From Lachnospiraceae bacterium Zagget2 (GTDB lineage: Bacteria > Bacillota > Clostridia > Lachnospirales > Lachnospiraceae), in contig MSHD01000035.1 in assembly GCA_001941045.1 (NCBI GenBank), positions 1 through 64,000 of the forward strand: DNA of 64,000 bases. The letters are read 5' to 3'. This document shows, one piece after another, positions 1 through 9,353 of this stretch. Under the pieces are notes generated by a model that searched no databases, was not told the DNA's origin, and saw nothing but the letters and a program-made list of their open reading frames with translations. Both the position numbers and the translations under genes were made by a program. The first letter of the stretch is position 1; every line of letters starts with the position of its first letter.

Positions 1-50
1 GGAAGTAAACTTTTCACTTCAGCATGTCCATTTTCAGGCCCAAAGTCCTG

Positions 51-92
51 TCGAAAAAGAAGCAGCCCCGGGTGTAAAATCCCAGGGCTGCC
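51..92 (-). terminator. Rho-independent terminator downstream of tRNA-Leu
   Basis: Minus strand CAGCCCTGGG-N-CCCGGGGCTG hairpin followed by a CTTCTTTTT tract. Confidence 0.7.
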
Positions 93-100
93 CTGTCCTG

Positions 101-182
101 TGCCGCTGGCCGGACTCGAACCGGCACGGATCGCTCCGCTTGATTTTGAGTCAAGTGCGTCTGCCAATTCCGCCACAGCGGC
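101..182 (-). tRNA. tRNA-Leu (anticodon CAA)
   Basis: Minus-strand cloverleaf GCCGCTG...CTTGA-CTCAAAA-TCAAG...GGTTCGAGTCC...CAGCGGC A. Confidence 0.9.
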
Positions 183-246
183 CCGCTTAAGCTTTTCCAT
201 TCTAACACAGCTTTTGGAAAGGCGCAAGCAATTTACCGTTTTTTTC

Positions 247-834
247 TCAACTCAGGACCAGCAGGTATTCGATGCTGACCACGACATCATTCTGCAGAAT
301 GATGCTCAGCTTTGTCTCTCCCCGGGTGTAGATCATCGCGGTTCCATCCTGCTCATAATCGTCCCCGTAGAGTTCCGTCACCTTGTCCATGCTGTCGCCG
401 AGCGCCAGCCCCTCCGGTGTCGTGATGTTGGGATCGATGAGATAGACCGAGTATGTCACCTCTCCATCCCCGGCATCATAGGCTGTGACCTCAAAGTCCG
501 TGTAGTTGTAGACGTTGTCAGAGCCTTCCACCGCGCAGCTCGGCACCGTGTAGACGTCATCCGCATCCGGCAGGACGGACGCATCAAATGCTTCGCCCGG
601 TGTGAGCGTCACGCCGTCTACCTCAAAGGAAAAGACGCCTTCCTCCTGGCTCTCTTCTTCCTCTGCAGAGACAGCTTCCTCCTCCCCGCTTTCCTCGTCC
701 TCCTCGTCGTCTTCCGAACGGGTGATTACCTGTTCGGAGGCATCCGTGCTTTCCGAACTTCCGCAGGCAGCAACGGAAGCTGCCAGCATCACCGTCATGG
801 CCAACACCAATGCTTTTTTCATGTGTTCCTTCAC
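247..834 (-). CDS. Putative lipoprotein
   Basis: 195 aa ORF with lipobox-type signal (LAASVAACGSS) and acidic linker. Confidence 0.7.
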   Translation of the reverse strand: MKEHMKKALVLAMTVMLAASVAACGSSESTDASEQVITRSEDDEEDEESGEEEAVSAEEEESQEEGVFSFEVDGVTLTPGEAFDASVLPDADDVYTVPSCAVEGSDNVYNYTDFEVTAYDAGDGEVTYSVYLIDPNITTPEGLALGDSMDKVTELYGDDYEQDGTAMIYTRGETKLSIILQNDVVVSIEYLLVLS

Positions 835-855
835 TCCTTTTCTTTATAGCATTTA

Positions 856-1881
856 TCACTCAGCTGCAGCCGCATCGTACTGCGCAAGTTTTTCATCATA
901 GATGGCGGACACTTCCTCGTCCGTCCGATAATCGGTCAGATCATATTCCTGCGAAAGGATCTGTGAAAAATAGGTGGACAGCTTTGTTCCGCCCGAAAGA
1001 TTGAGATGCAGTCCCTCATCGTAGGTATCCGTACTGTAGTCGATGCCGATCTCCTCAGCCACATCGAGGAAATTGTAGAAATCAAGACCGTGCTCCGCGG
1101 CATAATCCTCAATCTGCGCATCGTACTCGTCATACCAGTAGGGATAGACGCTCGGCGCCTTTACCAGCACAAGCGTGACGCCGTTCTCCTCGCAGAGCTC
1201 CCGTATCCGGTCAAGATAGTCATAGTCGATATCTTCAAAAGTATAATCCGCAAGCATGCGTTCCGTCGGCAGCGTATCAACCGGCCGCACTTCTTTGTTC
1301 ATCTGGTATCCGTTAAAGGTATTGTATTCATCATGCAGCAGATACTCGATATCCTCCGAGGTCAGCTCGTCAAAGCGGGAGTGATAACGCAGAATCGGGA
1401 ATACATAGGACCAGAAATTCTCCTCCTCCGTCATCGATGCTTTGATAATCTCAATCTTCTCTTCCGACCAGCGCATCCGATCGATGGTCAGCCGGTTATA
1501 CGCCTCGCTGACCGGCTCTGAATAGCGCATGGAATTGACATTGAGCACCACCACCTTCGGGATCTCATAATGAAAAGTCTCCTTCAGCACGTAGTATGAC
1601 TGCCAGATCAACTGTTGCGGCGTCCCGCGCACATAGGCGGTAATCCCCGCCTGCCGGTACAGCTCCATCGGAGAAAAATTCGCATAGACTTCACAGTCTC
1701 CGACAAAAATCACCTCATGGCCGCCTGCCTCCTCATAGTACTGAGAAATCATACTGCCCTCTTTCAGGGTCTCTGCGTATTTCGGCTCCAGAAGCCTCGT
1801 TGCAAAAGCGAACAGCGCCAGAAAAACGACGAGAACCAGAACGACTGAAATTCCTGTTTTTATCCGTGTATGCTTCTTCAT
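856..1881 (-). CDS. SGNH/DltD-like secreted protein, MBOAT partner
   Basis: N-terminal TM, 341 aa, directly downstream of an MBOAT acyltransferase; family by resemblance. Confidence 0.6.
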   Translation of the reverse strand: MKKHTRIKTGISVVLVLVVFLALFAFATRLLEPKYAETLKEGSMISQYYEEAGGHEVIFVGDCEVYANFSPMELYRQAGITAYVRGTPQQLIWQSYYVLKETFHYEIPKVVVLNVNSMRYSEPVSEAYNRLTIDRMRWSEEKIEIIKASMTEEENFWSYVFPILRYHSRFDELTSEDIEYLLHDEYNTFNGYQMNKEVRPVDTLPTERMLADYTFEDIDYDYLDRIRELCEENGVTLVLVKAPSVYPYWYDEYDAQIEDYAAEHGLDFYNFLDVAEEIGIDYSTDTYDEGLHLNLSGGTKLSTYFSQILSQEYDLTDYRTDEEVSAIYDEKLAQYDAAAAE

Positions 1882-1892
1882 CCCGGCTCCTC

Positions 1893-3149
1893 CTAAAAAC
1901 TGCTGTAAATAAACTGCTCCGCCTCGAAACCGATGCCATACATACCAAATACAAGCGCCAGCAGACCAAGTGCGCCCACAACAGCCAGCCTCGCAGCCGG
2001 TGCACTGCCGGTGAACACATTCCGGAAGCGTTCCTTATTTCCATCGTAAACCCAGAGCAGCACCGTTGCACTAAGGAAAACGATCCAGTCGGACACGCCA
2101 AGGCCAAGTGAAAGAATATTTGCCGCCAGCGCCCCATAATTGAAAGTCGTGAAGAGCGAGGCGATACTGCCCAGCGCTGTAAAGGTATCCGGCCAGATGA
2201 AGAAAGACCAGAGAACACTGATGATCAGGAAGGTAAGCACCCGGTTGAACGCACGGAATTTTGTACGAATGCCATTGCCAAGCGAGACAAAAATCCCGTT
2301 GAACAGTCCCCACAGAATATAGTGAAAACCGTGCCAGAATCCGGATACCAGGAAGGTGATGAGCAGGTTGACGACCTTGCGAAACTTCCCCTTCCGATTG
2401 CCGCCGAGCGGAATATAGATATAATTTCTCAGCCAGGCGCCCAGCGTGATATGCCAGCGGCGCCAGAATTCCGCCACCGTCTCGGAGTAGTAGGGCGCAT
2501 CGAAGTTCTCGCTCAGGCGAAGTCCCAGTACCTGGGAGACGCCCAGTACAATATCCATGCAGCCCGAGAAATCGGCATAGAGCCGAATCGAGTACAGGAT
2601 CATCGCGAACAACGCGTAAGCGCCTCTGTATTCCTCAGGAGAGGCTGAAATTGTCGACACCACTACGCTTGCCCGGGCGGAAATCACCAGCATCTTGAAA
2701 GCGCCCCAGACCATCCGGATTGCTCCGGCCGAAACTCCATCCCAGCTGAACTTCCGCTCCGCCAGCGCTGTCTTCATATGGTCAAAGCTCTCAATCGGTC
2801 CCTGCACCAGATGCGGGAAATATGTCAGATAGAGCGCAAAGGTGAGAAAATTCTTTTCCGGCGGATATTTTCCCTTGCGGATATCCGCCAGATAAGAGAT
2901 CATCTGCAGGGTAAAATAGGATACGCCGAGCGGTGCAAGCAGGCTAAGACCGGTGACCGGCTGCAGTCGCATCAGAACCAGCGGCGCGGCACTGACCACG
3001 ATCAGCGGCCAGAACAGCCAGCGATACCTGGGCAGGACAAGGCCGGTCAGCCAGATAAGCAAGGCCGCAACCAGTAGCCAAACAAGGCCTGCAAGCCCAT
3101 AACCGGCATAGATTATCAGGCCGACCAGCAGGATCAGAAACTCTATCAT
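1893..3149 (-). CDS. MBOAT family membrane O-acyltransferase (AlgI/DltB-like)
   Basis: Motifs EFWRRWHITLGAWLRNYIYIPLGGNRKG and FWHG. Confidence 0.9.
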   Translation of the reverse strand: MIEFLILLVGLIIYAGYGLAGLVWLLVAALLIWLTGLVLPRYRWLFWPLIVVSAAPLVLMRLQPVTGLSLLAPLGVSYFTLQMISYLADIRKGKYPPEKNFLTFALYLTYFPHLVQGPIESFDHMKTALAERKFSWDGVSAGAIRMVWGAFKMLVISARASVVVSTISASPEEYRGAYALFAMILYSIRLYADFSGCMDIVLGVSQVLGLRLSENFDAPYYSETVAEFWRRWHITLGAWLRNYIYIPLGGNRKGKFRKVVNLLITFLVSGFWHGFHYILWGLFNGIFVSLGNGIRTKFRAFNRVLTFLIISVLWSFFIWPDTFTALGSIASLFTTFNYGALAANILSLGLGVSDWIVFLSATVLLWVYDGNKERFRNVFTGSAPAARLAVVGALGLLALVFGMYGIGFEAEQFIYSSF

Positions 3150-3161
3150 CGCGCGTCCCTC

Positions 3162-4760
3162 CTAATTGCAGGCGGGCCACAGGGAGGTATCCCATGTGCG
3201 TCCTCTCAGCGTTGCCAGACGCTCCGCGTCATTCATATACTGCTTGCAGGCCTCCCGGATCGAACCGGCCATAGGCGTTGCATCCAGATGCTTCCACCCG
3301 CCGTTCACATAGACGATCAGCCAATAATGTGTTTTTTCCGTGGTCCAGATCAGCTGGCTGCTGATGCCCTTCTGATCCAGGATGGCCTTCAGACACATCG
3401 CGTGAACATAACAGTTGCCCACTTTATTGGTAAAGCCGTACCAGACCGGATCACTGCCGCCCCAGTCGTGGTTGTAGCTGACATACGAACGAACGTAATC
3501 TGCAATACTCTTCGCATCATTTCCCAGACCTGCCGCGATCGAGGCCACCAGTGCATCGGTATCGGAGCTGTCATGGGTAATCGAAACCTTACGCTTTGAG
3601 CTGGCCACATTCCCGGAAGTATCCGAAGCTGTGTAGGTCACATAGTAGGTCCCCGCCGCGCTGTAATTGACGCCGCTGTCATCATAGGAGACGCTGCACT
3701 CTCCATCGATCGCGTCCACGGCCGTCACACCGGACAGATAATCCGGCGTACCACTGTTCTTGGCGATGCTGATCGTGCTGAGACCACTGATGACCGGCGG
3801 TACATCATCCGTCTTTACAATAAGCGTTGCTTCCGCCTGGGCCACGTTCCCATAAATATCCTCCGCCTCAATTGTCACAGCGTAGGTTCCCACCTCGGAA
3901 GTATCGATCTCGTCCACCAGCTGCAGCTCTACATCTCCGGACATATCGGTTGCTGAAACAACAAAGTCCTCCATCTCCACTTCGCTGCCCGGATAAACCG
4001 CCACTTCCTGAAGCTCCACCTCCGGCGCTGTGGTATCCGCTACTGTCACCACACACTCGGCGGTCTTGTAGCCGTTGCTGCTGGAGATCACATATTCTCC
4101 CACCTCGGATTCATTAATCTCGTTGATATCCGACTGTTCGATCAGGCTCGTACCGACATTCTGATATGCCAGCAGATCCTGCTTGGTCAGCCGATCGCCG
4201 TATTCCAGATCATAGGATTCCTTTATCCACGTATAAGAGATGGTACAGTCCTGACTGACCGAATTGCCGCTCGCATCGGTGACCACCACGGTCACATCAT
4301 GATCCGCACCGCTGCGTGTGCTTTCCGTCGACTCTGCGAAGGAGACTGTCGTCTCCGAATAATCCTCGATGCTCTCGATAAAGTCCTCGGCATTCGGTTC
4401 ATAATTCAGTGGCTCCTCATATACATCCAGGAACTCGACCGTCGGAGCCGTGGTATCTACCACATGCAGTGTGACCGTCTCCGTCCTGTCCCTGTACGCC
4501 AAACTCACCGACTCGTCACCCGTCTCATCGATATTAATCGAAGACGGGTCCGTGACGAAGCTGACCAGAGAAGCATCCGCATACTGTGTCAGGAATTCCG
4601 CAAGCGTCACGGAGTCTGTGCCCAGCTCAATCGTAACGCCCTGAAATTTTGGCTGAACGGAATGCCAGAGCTGGTATCCTCCCGCTGCCGCCAGGACAAC
4701 GACCAGTAAAACAACAACGGCAGTCACCTGCTTTCGTTTCTCACTCAGGAATTTTTTCAT
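3162..4760 (-). CDS. Ig-like-domain and transglutaminase-like domain protein
   Basis: Repeated DTTAPxV/DxSGN Ig-like units, then C-terminal GNCYVHAMCLKAIL...HYWLIVYVNGGWKHLDATP transglutaminase-like core. Confidence 0.8.
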   Translation of the reverse strand: MKKFLSEKRKQVTAVVVLLVVVLAAAGGYQLWHSVQPKFQGVTIELGTDSVTLAEFLTQYADASLVSFVTDPSSINIDETGDESVSLAYRDRTETVTLHVVDTTAPTVEFLDVYEEPLNYEPNAEDFIESIEDYSETTVSFAESTESTRSGADHDVTVVVTDASGNSVSQDCTISYTWIKESYDLEYGDRLTKQDLLAYQNVGTSLIEQSDINEINESEVGEYVISSSNGYKTAECVVTVADTTAPEVELQEVAVYPGSEVEMEDFVVSATDMSGDVELQLVDEIDTSEVGTYAVTIEAEDIYGNVAQAEATLIVKTDDVPPVISGLSTISIAKNSGTPDYLSGVTAVDAIDGECSVSYDDSGVNYSAAGTYYVTYTASDTSGNVASSKRKVSITHDSSDTDALVASIAAGLGNDAKSIADYVRSYVSYNHDWGGSDPVWYGFTNKVGNCYVHAMCLKAILDQKGISSQLIWTTEKTHYWLIVYVNGGWKHLDATPMAGSIREACKQYMNDAERLATLRGRTWDTSLWPACN

Positions 4761-4829
4761 TTGTCAGTACCCCACTCATTTTTCTTATGTAAACGACATG
4801 GCGTCGCCTGCATCTCTCCTCGTTTCGGA

Positions 4830-6926
4830 TTATTCCGAAATCAAATATCCATCGATATCAAATGTATACTCTTTACCGGAAAGCGTGACTGTGCAGTCCG
4901 TGTAATAGCTGCCGTCAGCCAGACGGTATCTCTGACCATAGTCATCCACTTTCCAGCCCTCGATGCTGACTGGCACGGAGGACATAGAATCAATTCTTTC
5001 AATATCGTCATCCTGGAAATGCCACCACTCTGAGACCAGTGACGCCAGTCCGGCGGAGTTCATGATATTCGCCAGGATATTGGCATTCACTTCGTTTCTG
5101 CCGGTGACAGAATACTGGCTCAGGTCATGCATGGAGGTCTGCATAATCATCTCTTCCCCGGTCTCGGCATCCTCGAGCGTCAGATCAACGGCGACTCCGA
5201 CGTTATGCCTGCTTCGTTTCGCAGCCAGGAAAGAACTCAGGTGGTATGACGAACCGCCGTACATAACCTCCGCATAGGTCAGGGAGTTCGTCGTCTCTTT
5301 CAACGTCACGGTTCCGTCTTCATTCACGATTGCCTCTGTCGTGACCGAATTTTCCGGCAATTCCAGCGTAGAGACTGCCACACCGCTCCAGGTCTCCGCC
5401 GGAACCGTCTGACTCAGCAGATTCGTCGCCATGGAATAGAGCGTCTGCGTAGCGACAGCCGGCCGGTAGGACTCGTAAATCCGAAGCCGGTATCCCATAT
5501 CCAGCGCCATCAGAGCCGCATCCATGAGCTTGTCCGCCACCGGATACATGAGCGGCGTCACAAAGGTTCCGTCATTCAGACGGATATTCTCAAAGCCTGA
5601 CACAACCTCACCCGATACACCCGGAAACTCAAACTCATGAACCGTAAAAACAGAATTATAACTGTTGGTGATATCATAGGTGCAGAGATCTCCCAGATAC
5701 TCCGTCAGATTGATCATGCACTGCGTGCTGTCAATATAGCAGGTCTCGCCATTAAACAGAATGCCGAACATGCCATTCGTCTCGTCGACGACACAGTAAG
5801 CCTGCATCGCGCTCACTGTTCCGGCCACCTGCGTCTTCTCCGCGTCCGTATAGGCAGTCAGAGCCAGAACCGGCCAGACCGTGCAGTGGATCGCAGACGC
5901 CTCGGTCTCGCAGACAATCTCCTCCGAGATGGCAAGATAGCTGCTCACAGACTCTGCACCATTGATCTCTTCCGCCACGATCCGATACGTAAAGGTGTCA
6001 AACGAATCCAGATGAGGCGTAGTATAGGTCCGCTCTTCATCGTTCGCAATATATGCGACATTCTCCCAGCTTCCGCTGTCCTTGTTGTAGCGCTGCACAA
6101 CGTAACGGCCGCCCATGGTCTCACTCCAGGTGAAGGTATATTTATTACTGCCCTCTTCGGTAACCTCCACCTCCATATCCTTGCCCAGCAGTGTCGACCG
6201 GCTGATCGTATAGGTGGTAGACGCATATCCAATGTAGGAAAAATCACTTTTTACCCGGCTGGCGCACAGTCCAATGGTGTATGACGACTCAGGAAGCGGC
6301 AGATCGCCGCCCTCCCCGAAACTGATTTCGACGGAATCACTGTTGACCGTCATAACCTCCTCGACCACGTTGCCGTCTTCCAGAAGGCAGACACTGCAGG
6401 AAGCTCCTCCCGTCAGCGTATACATGGCATTCAGCACACCGGTCTCCTCATTCAGATGCCAGCTCGCGTTTGCCAGTCCCAGAGACAGATTTGTAGTAAA
6501 TTTTACGATGGTTCTGGGCAGATTTCCCCCGGTGCGCACACTCAGCGTACACTCGCCGATATCCGCAGTGATCGGAATCCTGCAGCTGTTCGTCTCTACG
6601 GTTGCCTCGAAGGCATTCTTTCCTTCATCGTCACTCCAGCTGGCCTTTACCACATAACTCTCCGCTCCCCGTACTTCCTTCCAGGACAGGACCATAGTGC
6701 CGTCCTCCTGCTCCGCAAGGACGCAGTCATCAGAGGAAACCCCGATCGAACTTCCCCACAAAAACCACCAGACCAGCGCCACGACCAGCACAAGACCCAG
6801 CGTCGCCACCATGGATATCAACGTCGCACGTATACGCGAGAGCATTCTTTTTTTATGTCTTTTTCCTCTGTAGCCCTTTTTCGGCTGCGGCATTTCTTCT
6901 CTCCTCCCGACCCGGTCGGTTCTCAC
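4830..6926 (-). CDS. Membrane-anchored D-Ala-D-Ala carboxypeptidase-like (VanY/M15) protein
   Basis: C-terminal SRHNVGVAVDLTL...SEWWHFQDD motif; N-terminal TM. Confidence 0.8.
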   Translation of the reverse strand: MRTDRVGRREEMPQPKKGYRGKRHKKRMLSRIRATLISMVATLGLVLVVALVWWFLWGSSIGVSSDDCVLAEQEDGTMVLSWKEVRGAESYVVKASWSDDEGKNAFEATVETNSCRIPITADIGECTLSVRTGGNLPRTIVKFTTNLSLGLANASWHLNEETGVLNAMYTLTGGASCSVCLLEDGNVVEEVMTVNSDSVEISFGEGGDLPLPESSYTIGLCASRVKSDFSYIGYASTTYTISRSTLLGKDMEVEVTEEGSNKYTFTWSETMGGRYVVQRYNKDSGSWENVAYIANDEERTYTTPHLDSFDTFTYRIVAEEINGAESVSSYLAISEEIVCETEASAIHCTVWPVLALTAYTDAEKTQVAGTVSAMQAYCVVDETNGMFGILFNGETCYIDSTQCMINLTEYLGDLCTYDITNSYNSVFTVHEFEFPGVSGEVVSGFENIRLNDGTFVTPLMYPVADKLMDAALMALDMGYRLRIYESYRPAVATQTLYSMATNLLSQTVPAETWSGVAVSTLELPENSVTTEAIVNEDGTVTLKETTNSLTYAEVMYGGSSYHLSSFLAAKRSRHNVGVAVDLTLEDAETGEEMIMQTSMHDLSQYSVTGRNEVNANILANIMNSAGLASLVSEWWHFQDDDIERIDSMSSVPVSIEGWKVDDYGQRYRLADGSYYTDCTVTLSGKEYTFDIDGYLISE

Positions 6927-6928
6927 GA

Positions 6929-8227
6929 TTACCGGATCAGCTTTTTCCCGACTTCAAAACAGTCGAAAGTCGCAAAATAATCATTCAGCGTCTCTGCCCG
7001 TCGGATCAGCTGTACCGAGCCGTCCTCCCGTAAAAGGAGCTCCGCGGAACGCAGTTTTCCGTTGTAATTATATCCCATCGAGTGTCCGTGCGCGCCCGCA
7101 TCATGAATAAAGAGATAATCGCCCTTCTCGATCCTGGGCAGCGCGCGATCCACTGCGAATTTGTCACAGTTTTCACAGAGGGAGCCGGTCACATCATAGA
7201 TGTGATCACAGGGCTCGTTCTCCTTTCCCAGCACCGTCACATGATGATAGGCGCCATAGATCGCCGGACGCATCAGATTCGCCGCGCAGGCGTCCACACC
7301 GATATATTCCTTGTGTGTGTGTTTCTCATGGATCGCCTTTGTCACCAGCGCGCCAAAGGGGCCTGTCATATAGCGGCCCAGCTCCGTGCAGAGAGAGACA
7401 TCGCCCATACCGGCGGGCACGAGAATCTCCTCGTAGACACTGCGCACCCCCTCGCCGATGACGAAGATATCGTTCGGCTCCTGATCCGGCCGGTAGGGGA
7501 TCCCGATCCCGCCGGAGAGGTTGATAAAGCTGATATGCACGCCTGTCGCTTCCTTCAGGCGAACCGCCAGCTCAAACAGTACCTTTGCCAGCAGCGGGTA
7601 ATATTCATTCGTCACCGTATTGCTCGCCAGGAAAGCATGAATTCCAAAATGCTCCACGCCCTTTTCCTTCATGATCCGGAAGGCTTCGATCATCTGCGCC
7701 TCCGTCATACCGTACTTGGCGTCGCCGGGATTGTCCATGATGCCGTTGCTCATCTTAAAGTATCCACCCGGATTGTAACGGCAGCTCATGGTCTTCGGAA
7801 GATAACCGAGCGTCTGCTCAACCACCGCAATATGCGTAATATCATCCAGATTGATGATACCGCCCAGCTTTTCACACAGGGCGAACTCCTCCGGCGGGGT
7901 ATCGTTGGAAGAAAACATGATATCCTGACCATTTATCCCGACCGCGTCCGAGAGTAACAGCTCCGCCTCCGATGAACAGTCGCTGCCGCAGCCATACTCC
8001 TTCAGAATCTCCATCAGGAAGGGATTCGGCGTCGCCTTCACGGCAAAATACTCCTTGTAGCCCGGATTCCAGGAAAAAGCCTCATAAAGATTTTTTACAT
8101 TTTCCCGGATCCCTCTCTCGTCATAGATATGAAAAGGCGTAGGATATGTTTTCGCGATCTCCTCGATCTGTTCTCTGGTCACAAACGGCGTCTTTTTCAT
8201 CGGTAATTCATCCTTACTCTCTATCAC
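6929..8227 (-). CDS. lysA: Diaminopimelate decarboxylase
   Basis: PLP fold III decarboxylase: YEAFSWNPGYKEYFAVKATPNP, GCGSDCSSEAEL, GSLCENCDKFA. Confidence 0.85.
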   Translation of the reverse strand: MIESKDELPMKKTPFVTREQIEEIAKTYPTPFHIYDERGIRENVKNLYEAFSWNPGYKEYFAVKATPNPFLMEILKEYGCGSDCSSEAELLLSDAVGINGQDIMFSSNDTPPEEFALCEKLGGIINLDDITHIAVVEQTLGYLPKTMSCRYNPGGYFKMSNGIMDNPGDAKYGMTEAQMIEAFRIMKEKGVEHFGIHAFLASNTVTNEYYPLLAKVLFELAVRLKEATGVHISFINLSGGIGIPYRPDQEPNDIFVIGEGVRSVYEEILVPAGMGDVSLCTELGRYMTGPFGALVTKAIHEKHTHKEYIGVDACAANLMRPAIYGAYHHVTVLGKENEPCDHIYDVTGSLCENCDKFAVDRALPRIEKGDYLFIHDAGAHGHSMGYNYNGKLRSAELLLREDGSVQLIRRAETLNDYFATFDCFEVGKKLIR

Positions 8228-8262
8228 GAAAAGGGAGTCTGTAGAAACAGACTCCCTCTCTG
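8228..8262 (-). terminator. Terminator downstream of tRNA-Pro
   Basis: AGGGAGTCTGT-TTCT-ACAGACTCCCTTTTC hairpin on minus strand. Confidence 0.75.
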
Positions 8263-8291
8263 GAGCACGCCCTCCGGCAGTCCCTCAAAAG

Positions 8292-8366
8292 TCGGGGTAA
8301 CAGGATTCGAACCTGCGACCCCACGGCCCCCAGCCGTGTGCTCTAGCCAAACTGAGCCATACCCCG
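8292..8366 (-). tRNA. tRNA-Pro (anticodon GGG)
   Basis: Minus-strand CGGGGTATGGCTCAG...CACGG-CTGGGGG-CCGTG...GGTTCGAATCC...TACCCCGA. Confidence 0.92.
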
Positions 8367-8413
8367 ACAACGCAACAATTATATCGCAGGCTTTATGAAA
8401 AAGCAAGAAGAAA

Positions 8414-9091
8414 TTACAGCAGCGCCATAACCTCTGACAGTTTCGTAATCTGTATGGCCTTCTCTTCGGGAATCAATCCCTCCGGCCGGAACCAGACCGC
8501 ATGCAGGCCGGCATCGAGGGCTCCGCGGACGTCCATTTCCAGGCTGTCTCCCACAAACAGACACTCCCCGGCCCGGCAGGACGCTTTCTGGACACATCTT
8601 GCGAAAAACGCAGGCGCAGGTTTTTCTGCCGTGGCCTCCTCACTGGAAACATAAAAATCTACAAGGGGCAGAAGCTCCATCTGTTCCAGCTTTTTAAGCT
8701 GCATATATGCCGTCATATTGGTCCCAATCCCGATGCGGATGCCGCGCTCCCGCAGCGCGGCAAGGGTGTCCTGCGCCTCTGCAAAAGGCTTCATCGCTCC
8801 AAGAAATGTATCCCAGTAGATATCGCACATCCGGAGCGCGTGCGGATACAGCGGCAAACCTCTGTCCTCCAGGATCATCTGGGCGCGGAGCAGGCGGTTG
8901 TGCGTTGCCGCCACATTGCCCATAAGTTTCTGCGCCGCTTCCAGACGGCTCTGATACAACCCCGGGAACTCTTCCCGCGGGATACCCAGTTCCTGTTCTG
9001 CATAGACAGAAAGCTCTGCGAGCGCTATCGCATGCGCATCCTGATAGCTGTACAGCGTGTCATCCAGATCAAATATCACTGATTTTATCAT
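8414..9091 (-). CDS. HAD-superfamily hydrolase
   Basis: Starts MIKSVIFDLDDTLYS; VGDSLEMDVRGALDAG motif. Confidence 0.85.
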   Translation of the reverse strand: MIKSVIFDLDDTLYSYQDAHAIALAELSVYAEQELGIPREEFPGLYQSRLEAAQKLMGNVAATHNRLLRAQMILEDRGLPLYPHALRMCDIYWDTFLGAMKPFAEAQDTLAALRERGIRIGIGTNMTAYMQLKKLEQMELLPLVDFYVSSEEATAEKPAPAFFARCVQKASCRAGECLFVGDSLEMDVRGALDAGLHAVWFRPEGLIPEEKAIQITKLSEVMALL

Positions 9092-9185
9092 TCCATCATG
9101 CCTTTCCACCTGGTCAACCGGCAAAACGGGCCAGGCCTGTCTCATTCCAAAGTACAGGAAGAGACGGCACTTTGTCAATAAGAAA

Positions 9186-9231
9186 CAGCCGTCCGGCTGC
9201 TTTAAAGTCTGCCGGACGGCTGCCTTTTGTT
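9186..9231 (-). terminator. Terminator directly after the cotJC stop codon
   Basis: Minus strand after TAA: GGCAGCCGTCCGGC...GCCGGACGGCTGTTTCTT strong hairpin. Confidence 0.8.
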
Positions 9232-9328
9232 TTAATCCATGCACTTTCCCTGCACGCCCGTGTCGAACTCCGGATTCATGATATAGAAATTATTGGCGTC
9301 GAGATGATCCTGCACGATACGCAGAGCT
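9232..9328 (-). CDS. cotJC: cotJC segment 4 of 4 (C-terminus)
   Basis: Minus strand encodes ALRIVQDHLDANNFYIMNPEFDTGVQGKCMD*; continues in frame from segment 3 (RFGE). Confidence 0.93.
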
Positions 9329-9330
9329 TC

Positions 9331-9353
9331 GCCGAAACGGGCGGATGCAAGTA
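9331..9353. repeat. Element 3 left att arm
   Basis: gccgaaacgggcggatgcaagta; inverted match to 18772-18794 (inner 21 bp 18/21). Confidence 0.85.

Noticed and set aside
101-8366. tRNA-Leu and tRNA-Pro as integration sites of a genomic island
   Set aside because: No duplicated tRNA 3' ends or adjacent integrase noticed; the nearby element 3 uses cotJC instead.
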